DNA of 14,755 bases from an uncultured Chitinophaga sp. GTDB lineage: Bacteria > Bacteroidota > Bacteroidia > Chitinophagales > Chitinophagaceae. The stretch lies in assembly GCF_937874145.1 (NCBI RefSeq), contig NZ_CALNBI010000041.1, forward strand, positions 1 through 14,755. The letters run 5' to 3'. Positions within the stretch are counted from its first letter, which is position 1; the number at the start of each line of letters is the position of its first letter. Made by a program: the position numbers and the translations under genes. The notes under the pieces are model-generated. The model searched no databases. It saw only the letters and a list, made by a program, of their open reading frames with translations, and had not been told where the DNA came from. Shown piece after piece: positions 1 through 6,384 of the stretch.

Positions 1-331
1 GTAACAGCGAACCATGTAAATTAATGGTTCCTTTTGGGGGCATATTCCATACTATCTCCGGCAACATCCTGAACGCCACTACCACCTGCAGATCGGCCTG
101 GTAACCGCGCAACTCCTCGAGGAAGTCGGGGTTTTTCAGCTTCTCGGGCTGGAGAACAGGTATATTATGCTGAACCGCGTACTGTTTCACGGCGCTTTGC
201 TGTAACTGGAGGCCACGGCCGGCAGGTTTGTCGGGCGCGGTGATCACGGCCACGACGTTGTATCCGTTTTTAACCAGCGCATCCAGCGAGGCCACGGCGA
301 AGTCGGGCGTTCCCATAAAAATGATTCTCAT
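1..331 (-). CDS. fmt: Methionyl-tRNA formyltransferase, N-terminal part (cut by window edge)
   Basis: Transfers a formyl group from 10-formyltetrahydrofolate to Met-tRNA(fMet) in the cytoplasm, making the initiator tRNA for translation. The 110 visible residues are the start of the formyltransferase fold. They begin with the hallmark MRIIFMGTPDFA, continue through APDKPAGRG (32-40) and the Bacteroidota-type VVVAFRMLPE (83-92), and end in GTINLHGSLL. Asn104 and His106 of that last motif correspond to the family's catalytic Asn and His. The third catalytic residue, an Asp, and the C-terminal tRNA-binding domain lie beyond position 1. The ATG at 331 is the only sensible start because the motif begins at residue 1. 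The gene lies 19 nt downstream of the namZ-like gene on the same strand, so the two are probably co-transcribed. Identification is firm. Confidence 0.96.
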   Translation of the reverse strand, partial: MRIIFMGTPDFAVASLDALVKNGYNVVAVITAPDKPAGRGLQLQQSAVKQYAVQHNIPVLQPEKLKNPDFLEELRGYQADLQVVVAFRMLPEIVWNMPPKGTINLHGSLL

Positions 332-350
332 GGGTGCAAATGTATTCAAT

Positions 351-1511
351 TTAGAAATCGGTATACAACAGGTATTTCTTGCGGATGTTTGCGAAACGCT
401 GCAAACCCGGTTCCCAGCTCTTGCGGATCGCTTCGGCCGTCATACCCTGCTGGATCTGCTTCCGCAAAACGTCGTTGCCCGCCAGCTTGTCGAAGAAGTT
501 GTTGAAAAAACGCGCTTTCTCCGGGAACAGCTGGTAAGCATTGATAATATAGCTCAGGTCGATTTCATCGGTCAGGGGATCGATGGTGGTGAGGTCGAAG
601 CCGTAGCAGAGGGAATCCATCAGCACCGGCGACTTCGCGCCCGGCACGCTTTTCGGCGTAAAGGAAAACCCGTTTTTAGGCAGCAAGGGGTGCCCGTACA
701 CCTGGAAAGGCTTGTCGGTACCGCGGCCCAGGCTGAAGACGGTGCCCTCGAACAGGCAGGTCGAAGGGTAGAGGTAGATGCTCCGCATATTGGGCAGGTT
801 CGGCGAGGGCTTTACCGGCAACTGGTACATGGTGTTATGGTCGTAGTTTTCGCAGGGGACGACGGTGAGCGCACACTGCACTTTACCTTTCAACCAGCCT
901 TCGCCATTCAACATTTTAGCGTATTCGCCGACGGTCATGCCATGCACGGTGGGGATGGGCTGCATGCCCACGAAGGAGCGGAAGCGGGTGTCGAGGATGG
1001 GGCCGTCGATGTAATGGCCGTTGGGATTGGGCCGGTCGAGGACGATGAGGGGTTTGTTGTTCTCCGCGGCGGATACCATCAGTTCTTCCAGCGTGGAGAT
1101 ATAGGTATAGAACCGCACGCCCACGTCCTGCACGTCAAAAACCAGCACATCCACATCCGCAAGGTCGGCCGCGGTAGCCTGCCGGTGCGAACCGTAGAGG
1201 GAAACGATGGGGAGGCCGGTACGGCTGTCGCGGCTGTTGCCTACTTTTTCGCCCGCATCGGCCGTGCCCCTGAAACCATGTTCGGGGCTGAAGATCTTCA
1301 CGATATTGACTTTCAGGGACAGGAGCGAATCCACGAGGTGGGCGCTGGGGCTGATCATGGAAGTCTGGTTAACGAGCAACCCTACCCGTTTGCCTTTCAG
1401 CAGCGGGAGGTAAGCGTCGGTCCGTTGCGCGGCGGTGCGCACGTTGGGCTGCTGCGCCAGCAGGGTGGCGGGGAGGCAGCAGAGCATCAGCAGTTTGAGG
1501 AAGCTATTCAT
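351..1511 (-). CDS. namZ: NamZ-like exo-beta-N-acetylmuramidase (DUF1343, GH171), exported
   Basis: A 386-residue member of the DUF1343 family, whose characterised members (NamZ) remove terminal N-acetylmuramic acid from peptidoglycan fragments, feeding cell-wall recycling or scavenging. Family blocks seen: KRVGLLVNQTSM (41-52), SPEHGFRG (75-82), VLVFDVQDVGVRFYTY (122-137), LDRPNPNG (158-165), PTVHGMTVGEY (187-197), KPSPNLPN (234-241) and LGRGTDKPFQVYGHP (261-275). A signal peptide (hydrophobic residues 4-18, likely cleavage after LLA) points to the periplasm or outside. I start at the ATG at 1511 because the signal peptide begins there; an in-frame ATG 24 nt upstream would put eight polar residues ahead of it. 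fmt follows 19 nt downstream. The family is certain; the exact substrate is inferred from characterised relatives. Confidence 0.9.
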   Translation of the reverse strand: MNSFLKLLMLCCLPATLLAQQPNVRTAAQRTDAYLPLLKGKRVGLLVNQTSMISPSAHLVDSLLSLKVNIVKIFSPEHGFRGTADAGEKVGNSRDSRTGLPIVSLYGSHRQATAADLADVDVLVFDVQDVGVRFYTYISTLEELMVSAAENNKPLIVLDRPNPNGHYIDGPILDTRFRSFVGMQPIPTVHGMTVGEYAKMLNGEGWLKGKVQCALTVVPCENYDHNTMYQLPVKPSPNLPNMRSIYLYPSTCLFEGTVFSLGRGTDKPFQVYGHPLLPKNGFSFTPKSVPGAKSPVLMDSLCYGFDLTTIDPLTDEIDLSYIINAYQLFPEKARFFNNFFDKLAGNDVLRKQIQQGMTAEAIRKSWEPGLQRFANIRKKYLLYTDF

Positions 1512-1610
1512 GCAAATTCGGGTTGAATACAACAAAATAAGGTGGCAAACCGTAAATAAAAAACAAAAAACGTACCTTCACCTTCTATTATCTTATTTTA
1601 AATATTTTAT

Positions 1611-2039
1611 ATGCAACAAGTTAAGACCGGCGATACCGTTCGCGTACATTACCACGGGCGGTTACAAAATGGCAATACTTTTGACTCCTCCGAAGGCAGG
1701 GATCCGCTTGAGTTCAAAGTGGGCGCCGGTATGGTGATCAGAGGTTTTGACAATGGCGTGCTCGACATGAAGCCCGGCGATAAAAGAACGCTGAACATTG
1801 CAGTAGAAGAAGCATATGGCCCGAAAAGCGAGGAGCTGATCATGGAATTCCCGAAATCCAATATCCCCGCAGACCTGAACCCGCAAGTGGGTATGGACCT
1901 GCAGATGAGCAACCCCCAGGGCCAGGTGTTCCCGGTGAAAGTTGTTGCCATCACCGACGAATTCATCACCCTCGACGCCAACCATCCCCTGGCAGGCGAG
2001 CCCCTGATCTTCGACATCGAACTGGTAGAGATCGTTTAA
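1611..2039 (+). CDS. FKBP-type peptidyl-prolyl cis-trans isomerase, SlyD-like
   Basis: A 142-residue FKBP-fold isomerase that accelerates proline cis-trans steps in protein folding. The first 65 or so residues carry the FKBP core: GDTVRVHYHGRLQNG, FDSSEGRDPLEF and GAGMVIRGFDNGVLDMKPGD. The region from about 70 to 120 (EEAYGPKSEELIMEFPKSNI onward) is the insert-in-flap chaperone domain of SlyD proteins, and the last strand (PLIFDIELVEIV) closes the FKBP domain. There is no signal peptide, so it should be cytoplasmic. The His/Cys-rich metal-binding tail of E. coli SlyD is absent. The gene stands alone: it diverges from the namZ-like gene and is followed by its own hairpin terminator before pepT. 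I see no clear -33/-7 promoter in the AT-rich 99-bp leader region. Family assignment is firm. Confidence 0.93.
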   Translation: MQQVKTGDTVRVHYHGRLQNGNTFDSSEGRDPLEFKVGAGMVIRGFDNGVLDMKPGDKRTLNIAVEEAYGPKSEELIMEFPKSNIPADLNPQVGMDLQMSNPQGQVFPVKVVAITDEFITLDANHPLAGEPLIFDIELVEIV

Positions 2040-2062
2040 CCGGTCCTCCTTATACATTTCCT

Positions 2063-2103
2063 GAAAGTAAAAAGTGGTCCGCTGCTTTTTACTTTCACTT
2101 TTT
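2063..2103 (+). terminator. Intrinsic terminator after the FKBP gene
   Basis: A perfect 12-bp inverted repeat (left arm 2063-2074, right arm 2085-2096) has a 10-nt spacer, part of which could extend the stem through G-T pairs. It is followed by a run of five T at 2099-2103. It starts 24 nt after the FKBP stop and ends 14 nt before pepT, so it probably separates the two transcription units. The stem is AT-rich, so termination may be partial. Confidence 0.65.
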
Positions 2104-2117
2104 ATACCCATCCCAAT

Positions 2118-3368
2118 ATGGACAAACAATATGCATACTCCGTTACCGGGCGCTTCCTCCGCTATGTAACGGTAGACACTCAATCCGATCCGCAAAGCAC
2201 TACTTTCCCTTCCACCGAAAAGCAAAAAGACCTGGCCCGCATCCTGGTACAGGAATTGCAGCAAATTGGCATCGCAGACGCAGAGCTGGATGAACACGGA
2301 TATGTATATGCCACCATTCCCGCTACTTCCGGTAAAAATGTGCCCGTTATCTGCCTCTGCGCGCATATGGACACAGCGCCCGATTGTTCGGGGAAAGACG
2401 TGAAGCCCATCGTGCATAAAAACTATGATGGGTCAGACATCGTGCTGCCCGATGATCCCTCGCAAGTCATTTCCGTGAAGGAACATCCGTACCTCGCGCA
2501 GAAGACCGGCGACGATATCATCACCGCCAGCGGCAAAACCTTGCTGGGCGCGGATAACAAGGCCGGTGTCGCAGAAATCATGGACGCGGCGCAATACCTC
2601 ATCCAGCACCCCGAAATCCCACACGGCAAGATCCGCATCCTCTTCACGCCCGACGAAGAAGTGGGCCGCGGCGTTCAGCATGTAGACATGCAGAAGCTCG
2701 GCGCAGATTTCGGGTATACGATGGACGGGGGCGAACTGGGCGCGCTGGAAGACGAGACCTTCTCGGCCGATGGCGTAAAAATCACCATCCACGGCGTCAG
2801 CGCCCATCCCGGCGCGGCCAAAGGCAAACTGGTGAGCGCTATCAAGATCGCCGCGGAAATATTGCATTCGCTGCCGAAGGACATCCTCAGCCCGGAAACC
2901 ACGGAAGACCGCCAGGGATTCATTCATCCTGTGCGAATCGACGGCATTACCGAAAAGGCGGAAATCGAATTCATCATCCGTGATTTCACCACGGCGGAGC
3001 TGGAAGGGCATGAGTTTTACCTGCGCAGGATCATGGAATCCGTGATCGCCAGGCACCCCGGCGCTACGGCCACTTTCGAGGTGAAGGAGCAGTACCGCAA
3101 TATGAAAGAGGTGCTGGACAAGCATCCTGAAGTGGCTGCCAATGCGGAAGAAGCGATCCGGCGCGCGGGCGTGGAGCCGCTGAAGATGAGCATCCGCGGG
3201 GGAACGGATGGTTCGAGGCTTTCCTTCATGGGATTGCCCTGCCCCAATATCTTCACCGGGGAGATGGCGCTGCATTCGAAGCATGAATATGTAAGCGTGC
3301 AGGACATGCAGAAAGCCGTTGATGTGATCATTCAGCTCGCCCGTGTATGGGAAGAGCGTGCCGTATAA
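2118..3368 (+). CDS. pepT: Peptidase T (tripeptide aminopeptidase, M20B)
   Basis: A 416-residue cytoplasmic zinc aminopeptidase that removes the N-terminal residue from tripeptides; the family is usually a little over 400 aa. The di-zinc site of M20 enzymes is visible: His83 and catalytic Asp85 in CAHMDTAPD, bridging Asp146 in LLGADNKAG, catalytic Glu180 and ligand Glu181 in FTPDEEVG, Asp203 in YTMDGG, and His386 in HSKHEY near the C-terminus. The dimerisation (lid) domain is inserted between the two catalytic halves, around 215-330, with the conserved GVSAHPGAAKGK. SIRGGTDGSRLSFMGLPCPN is the typical PepT C-terminal block. No signal peptide. It lies between the FKBP terminator and exbB on the same strand with 74 nt before exbB, so it may be monocistronic. 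All key residues are present. Confidence 0.95.
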   Translation: MDKQYAYSVTGRFLRYVTVDTQSDPQSTTFPSTEKQKDLARILVQELQQIGIADAELDEHGYVYATIPATSGKNVPVICLCAHMDTAPDCSGKDVKPIVHKNYDGSDIVLPDDPSQVISVKEHPYLAQKTGDDIITASGKTLLGADNKAGVAEIMDAAQYLIQHPEIPHGKIRILFTPDEEVGRGVQHVDMQKLGADFGYTMDGGELGALEDETFSADGVKITIHGVSAHPGAAKGKLVSAIKIAAEILHSLPKDILSPETTEDRQGFIHPVRIDGITEKAEIEFIIRDFTTAELEGHEFYLRRIMESVIARHPGATATFEVKEQYRNMKEVLDKHPEVAANAEEAIRRAGVEPLKMSIRGGTDGSRLSFMGLPCPNIFTGEMALHSKHEYVSVQDMQKAVDVIIQLARVWEERAV

Positions 3369-3442
3369 TTTATTGCCGGGGAATGCGTTTTTATTATTAC
3401 TTTGATCCCTTGTTAATACAAAAAAGAACGAAAATTTAATAC

Positions 3443-4162
3443 ATGTTGCTAGGACTCGTAACGTTTATGCAGGATTCGCTGCTGTTGCCGAAGGCCGACA
3501 CCGTGGCTACGGCCGCCCAGGGAGCCGCCGGCGCCGCGCAGGAAATGAAGCTGTGGGATATGATCGTAAAAGGCGGACCGCTGATGATCCCCCTGGGGGT
3601 GCTTTCCGTGATCGCTATTTATGTATTCGTGGAAAGATACCTGACCATCGCCCGCGCCGGTAAAATGGAAAGCAATTTCATGCCGATGATCCGCGACCAC
3701 ATCACTTCCGACAATATCAGCGCCGCCCGCTCGCTCTCGAAAAACACGCAGGGCCCCATCGCGCGGATGATCGATAAAGGCATCCAGCGCATCGGCAAAC
3801 CGGTAGACAGTATCGAGAAGTCGATGGAGAACGTAGGCAAGCTGGAAGTGTACAAGATGGAAAAGAACCTCGTGATACTGTCCATCATCGCCGGCATCGC
3901 GCCCATGTTCGGGTTTTTGGGAACCATCGCAGGGATGATCCAGACTTTCTTCAACATCTCGCAGACTTCCGATATTACCCTGAGCACCATCGCCGGGGGG
4001 ATTTACGTGAAAATGGTGACCTCCGCCGCAGGTCTGATCATCGGCCTGGTCGCCTACGTAGGTTACAGCTACCTGCAGGCCCAGATCGACAAGGTGGTGA
4101 ATAAGATGGAAGCCGCTTCCTCCGAGTTCATCGACGTGCTCCTGGAGCCGGTAAAACGCTAA
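3443..4162 (+). CDS. exbB: ExbB/TolQ/MotA-family proton channel subunit
   Basis: A 239-residue inner-membrane protein that with ExbD forms the proton-driven motor energising TonB-dependent transport or a Tol-like process. Three membrane segments are visible: about 47-66 (LMIPLGVLSVIAIYVFVE), 143-168 (LVILSIIAGIAPMFGFLGTI) and 190-211. Between the first two lies the large cytoplasmic loop, including MIDKGIQRIGKPVDSIEKSM. The GIAPMFGFLGTIAGMI block is the family signature. The N-terminus carries a longer, Ala-rich stretch (15-35) before the first membrane segment, common in Bacteroidota ExbB. A near-consensus -7 element (TTACTTTG, 3397-3404, one mismatch) lies 38 nt upstream. exbD follows after 24 nt. 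No tonB is present in the window, so the partner system (Ton or Tol) cannot be assigned from context. Confidence 0.9.
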   Translation: MLLGLVTFMQDSLLLPKADTVATAAQGAAGAAQEMKLWDMIVKGGPLMIPLGVLSVIAIYVFVERYLTIARAGKMESNFMPMIRDHITSDNISAARSLSKNTQGPIARMIDKGIQRIGKPVDSIEKSMENVGKLEVYKMEKNLVILSIIAGIAPMFGFLGTIAGMIQTFFNISQTSDITLSTIAGGIYVKMVTSAAGLIIGLVAYVGYSYLQAQIDKVVNKMEAASSEFIDVLLEPVKR

Positions 4163-4186
4163 TCATTCAAAAGAAACAGAATCAAC

Positions 4187-4600
4187 ATGAACCTGCGGAG
4201 CCGAAATAAAAGACATGCGGAAATGCACAACGGCGCGTTGAACGACATCCTGTTCATCCTGCTGCTGTTCTTCCTCATCGTCTCCACCCTGGCCAACCCC
4301 AACGTCATCAAGCTGGCGTTGCCGAAAGCCGCTTCCAACACCAAAGCCAAGCAAACGGTGGTGGTGAGCATCGATGCGGGGCAAAAGTTTTTCGTGGGCA
4401 CCAACCCCGTTTCCTTCGCCGAGCTACAGGCCATCCTGGCTTCCAAGATTCCCGCCGGGGAAGTGGATCCTACCGTCGTGATCAACGCCGAAGAATCCGT
4501 TCCCATCAGCGCCGTGGTATCCGTTATGCAGATCGCAAGGGAGCTGGGCGCCAAAACGGTACTGGGCACCGCCAAGCCGCAAAATGCGCCTGCCAGGTAA
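4187..4600 (+). CDS. exbD: ExbD/TolR-family proton channel subunit
   Basis: A 137-residue single-pass inner-membrane protein that pairs with ExbB. A basic cytoplasmic N-terminus (RSRNKRHAEMH) is followed by one membrane helix at about 18-35, whose start carries Asp20 in ALNDILFILLLFF, the family's proton-carrying Asp. The periplasmic domain ends in the conserved VVINAEESVPISAVVSVMQIA block (104-124), equivalent to the ExbD/TolR fold that docks the partner protein. Only one exbD is present here; many Bacteroidota loci carry two followed by tonB. Translation probably couples to exbB 24 nt upstream. The gene ends just ahead of a strong hairpin shared with the convergent prmC gene. Confidence 0.9.
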   Translation: MNLRSRNKRHAEMHNGALNDILFILLLFFLIVSTLANPNVIKLALPKAASNTKAKQTVVVSIDAGQKFFVGTNPVSFAELQAILASKIPAGEVDPTVVINAEESVPISAVVSVMQIARELGAKTVLGTAKPQNAPAR

Positions 4601-4629
4601 CCGGCCGGTTATACTTTATTACATCAGGA

Positions 4630-4659
4630 AACTGCATCCGCAACGGGTGCAGTTTTTTT
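4630..4659. terminator. Hairpin terminator between convergent exbD and prmC
   Basis: An 11-bp stem (arms 4630-4640 and 4644-4654, one T-G wobble) closes a 3-nt loop and runs into seven T at 4653-4659, an intrinsic terminator for exbBD. The stop codon of prmC on the other strand (4658-4660) lies inside the T run, so the same hairpin forms in the 3' end of the prmC transcript, where its U tract is much weaker. Confidence 0.82.
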
Positions 4660-5512
4660 ATGCCTTAGAAGCACGCACCATCCGGTTTTTCCCGAACATA
4701 TCCTTCTTCAGGATCACGTCGTGGAACCGCTGCTTTTCCAGTTCAGCCTTCACTTCCGGCCCGTAATCCTCGTGGATCTCGAAATACAATTTACCCCCGG
4801 GGTCGAGGCGCTCCATGGCCAGCTGGCCGATGCGCCGGTAGAAGAGCAGGGGATCGTTGTCGGGCACAAACAAGGCAGCGGACGGCTCAAAGTGCTGCAC
4901 ATTCACTGCCATATCCGCTTTTTCCTTCTCCGGGATGTAAGGCGGGTTGCTGATGATGATATTCAGGCAGGGGAGGAGCGCGGCGGCTTTGGGCTCCAGT
5001 ACATCCTGCTGCACGAAATTGATCGGCGTATGTTGCATCTGTGCGTTGCGGCCGGCTACAGACAATGCGCCGGGGCTCACATCCATCGCCCAGATATCGG
5101 CCGAAGGCCAGTGTTTTTTCAACGCGATAGGGATGCATCCGCTGCCCGTACCGATATCCAGCAAGCGGAGGGCGGGTTGGGAAGGATGATCGAGCAGCAC
5201 CCATTCCACGAGTTCTTCCGTTTCCGGCCGGGGGATCAGCACCTGGTCGTTGACGATCAGTTCCATCCCGTAAAACCAGCTTTTGCCCGTAATGTGCTGG
5301 ATGGGCCTGCCGGCAAGCAGTTGCTCCAGTCCCTCGTTGTACCTCGCTTCCCAGGGCGGGGTAAGGTCCATATCCTTGTGCACGATGCGGTCCAGCTTGC
5401 CAAGCCCGGTGATATGTTCCATGAGGAGATGGCCGATATTGGCCGCTTCCCGCATGTCGTACATGGGGCGGAGGGCGCTGGTAAGGTTTGCAAATGCGGA
5501 TTGGATCGTCAT
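4658..5512 (-). CDS. prmC: Release factor glutamine N5-methyltransferase
   Basis: A 284-residue SAM-dependent enzyme that methylates the Gln of the GGQ motif in peptide-chain release factors, needed for efficient translation termination. The small N-terminal helical domain (1-90) binds the release factor and contains AGRPIQHITGKSWFYG. The catalytic domain shows IPRPETEELVEW (93-104), the SAM-binding LDIGTGSGCIPIAL (118-131), MDVSPGAL, and the NPPYIP motif (189-194) that holds the substrate Gln. I start at the ATG at 5512: the family's N-terminal helix begins there, and an in-frame ATG at 5560 would fall inside a perfect -7 promoter element (5558-5565). E. coli PrmC is of similar length. It is convergent with exbD and shares its terminator. 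Confidence 0.94.
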   Translation of the reverse strand: MTIQSAFANLTSALRPMYDMREAANIGHLLMEHITGLGKLDRIVHKDMDLTPPWEARYNEGLEQLLAGRPIQHITGKSWFYGMELIVNDQVLIPRPETEELVEWVLLDHPSQPALRLLDIGTGSGCIPIALKKHWPSADIWAMDVSPGALSVAGRNAQMQHTPINFVQQDVLEPKAAALLPCLNIIISNPPYIPEKEKADMAVNVQHFEPSAALFVPDNDPLLFYRRIGQLAMERLDPGGKLYFEIHEDYGPEVKAELEKQRFHDVILKKDMFGKNRMVRASKA

Positions 5513-5557
5513 GTTATACGGCGAAACAGCGGCAGGGCCGCCGGATCGAAATTTTCG

Positions 5558-5565
5558 CAAACATA
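5558..5565 (-). promoter_or_regulatory. Predicted -7 promoter element for prmC
   Basis: On the minus strand this reads TATGTTTG followed by C, an exact match to the Bacteroidota -7 consensus TAnnTTTG, about 45 nt upstream of the chosen prmC start. No TTTG occurs at the expected -33 distance, so strength is uncertain. Its position argues against a longer prmC reading frame. Confidence 0.5.
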
Positions 5566-5603
5566 ATGAATAGTTGCATATCGTGTGCGGGCCGGTTTAT
5601 ATT

Positions 5604-5643
5604 ATTGATTATCAATTTATTGATAGAGATAATCGCCGGCGAT
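5604..5643. repeat. Cluster of overlapping palindromes between prmC and the upstream gene
   Basis: Three short palindromes are packed into 40 bp: ATTGATTATCAAT (5604-5616), TATCAATTTATTGATA (5610-5625, two perfect 7-nt arms) and ATCGCCGGCGAT (5632-5643). They lie 40-80 bp upstream of the predicted prmC -7 element and just after the stop of the upstream secreted-protein gene. They could be a regulator-binding site for prmC or a 3' hairpin of the upstream gene; no T run follows on the minus strand, so an ordinary terminator is less likely. Confidence 0.45.
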
Positions 5644-5646
5644 ATG

Positions 5647-6165
5647 CTATGGTTCCGGCAGGATCGTTTTCAGGAATTCGCGCGCCGAAGGAATGTCTTC
5701 AGCCCTGCATTTTATCTTTCCGAAGAGATATTTGTCAGTGTTGTACAGCTCCGAAAAAAATGAAAGATAGGCTTCGCCCAGTAGATGGAAGCGAACCACC
5801 AGGTATTGCGCATTCCCCGCCTGGACGACGGTGGTATCCACTAATGTTGCCAAACCCGGTGTGGGCCATCTTTCCAATCCTTTGTAAAAGTCATATTTGT
5901 TTTGAAAACTGAACCGGTCAAACTTGTGGTCGGAATTCTCCTGCAGCGAGATCAGCAGGTGGTCTGCCTTGAAATAACGGACATAGGGCAATAAGATGAT
6001 TTCGCGTTGGAAATGTTTTTTATTGAAAGCAGCGTATTCGTCCCCTGACAGGGAATCCGCTTTCAGGGAAAGGCGGGCGAGCGTTTCGGCATAGACATTT
6101 TTTTCCTGCGCATGGCATAAAGAGGCGGCCAGGATGCACATCATCGTGATGGCATTTGATTTCAT
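5647..6165 (-). CDS. Unrecognised secreted protein, 172 aa
   Basis: I do not recognise a family. The ATG at 6165 starts a signal peptide (KSNAITMMCILAASLCHA, likely cleaved before QEK), so the mature protein of about 150 residues should be periplasmic or secreted. The Cys before the cleavage site does not sit in a good lipobox. ATGs at 6186 and 6213 are in frame but only add polar residues ahead of the signal peptide. The mature part is rich in aromatic and charged residues (FNKKHFQREIILLPYVRYF, KYDFYKGLERW, YLVVRFHLLGEAYLSFF) with no repeats or clear metal or catalytic motif, and looks like a compact alpha/beta domain. It reads in the same direction as prmC, 134 nt upstream of it, and diverges from ribD. 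It is a convincing coding region by codon pattern and signal peptide, but its function is unknown. Confidence 0.7.
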   Translation of the reverse strand: MKSNAITMMCILAASLCHAQEKNVYAETLARLSLKADSLSGDEYAAFNKKHFQREIILLPYVRYFKADHLLISLQENSDHKFDRFSFQNKYDFYKGLERWPTPGLATLVDTTVVQAGNAQYLVVRFHLLGEAYLSFFSELYNTDKYLFGKIKCRAEDIPSAREFLKTILPEP

Positions 6166-6234
6166 GAGTTTTTTGATGGGTTGCATGGAAGGGAAATTTT
6201 CATCCGGCTGCAAATAAGGAAATTATATCAACTC

Positions 6235-6242
6235 TATTTTTG
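6235..6242 (+). promoter_or_regulatory. Second TATTTTTG element in the ribD upstream region
   Basis: An exact TAnnTTTG match on the plus strand about 150 nt upstream of ribD, in addition to the proximal one at 6348-6355. It lacks a TTTG at the -33 distance and is followed directly by an inverted repeat (6254-6277). It may be a distal ribD promoter or chance in AT-rich DNA. Confidence 0.25.
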
Positions 6243-6253
6243 TTAGGATCAAC

Positions 6254-6277
6254 AATTAACATAATGGAATGTTAATT
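6254..6277. repeat. Perfect 9-bp inverted repeat in the ribD upstream region
   Basis: The arms AATTAACAT (6254-6262) and ATGTTAATT (6269-6277) are separated by six bases. The repeat lies between the divergent secreted-protein gene (start 6165) and ribD (start 6385). The symmetry and AT-rich arms resemble a dimeric regulator site; no T run follows, so it is not an intrinsic terminator. No regulator gene lies adjacent. Confidence 0.45.
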
Positions 6278-6323
6278 TATCTTATCAGGGTTGAAACAAC
6301 GCCAGCATGTACATCATGCCCGA

Positions 6324-6355
6324 CTTGGCAAATGCCTTCCTAGTGCCTATTTTTG
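6324..6355 (+). promoter_or_regulatory. Predicted promoter for ribD-yigZ
   Basis: The -7 element TATTTTTG (6348-6355) matches TAnnTTTG exactly and is preceded, 20 nt upstream, by CTTG (6324-6327), a three-of-four match to the -33 TTTG. Transcription would begin near 6362, giving a leader of about 20 nt before the ribD ATG at 6385. I see no FMN-riboswitch-like structure in this short leader. Confidence 0.55.
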
Positions 6356-6384
6356 TTGTTTACTGCAATTCCTTTATAACGTAA

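Noticed and set aside
228..1526. Long plus-strand open frame (432 codons) opposite the namZ-like gene
   Set aside because: It is fully antisense to a gene with strong family motifs, its product is His/Gly/Val-rich without recognisable domains, and long antisense frames are expected in GC-rich coding DNA.
2433..3284. 283-codon minus-strand frame opposite pepT
   Set aside because: Antisense shadow of a complete peptidase T with all metal ligands.
5513..5560. Longer prmC reading from an ATG at 5560
   Set aside because: That ATG lies in a perfect -7 promoter element and the added residues do not match the PrmC N-terminus.
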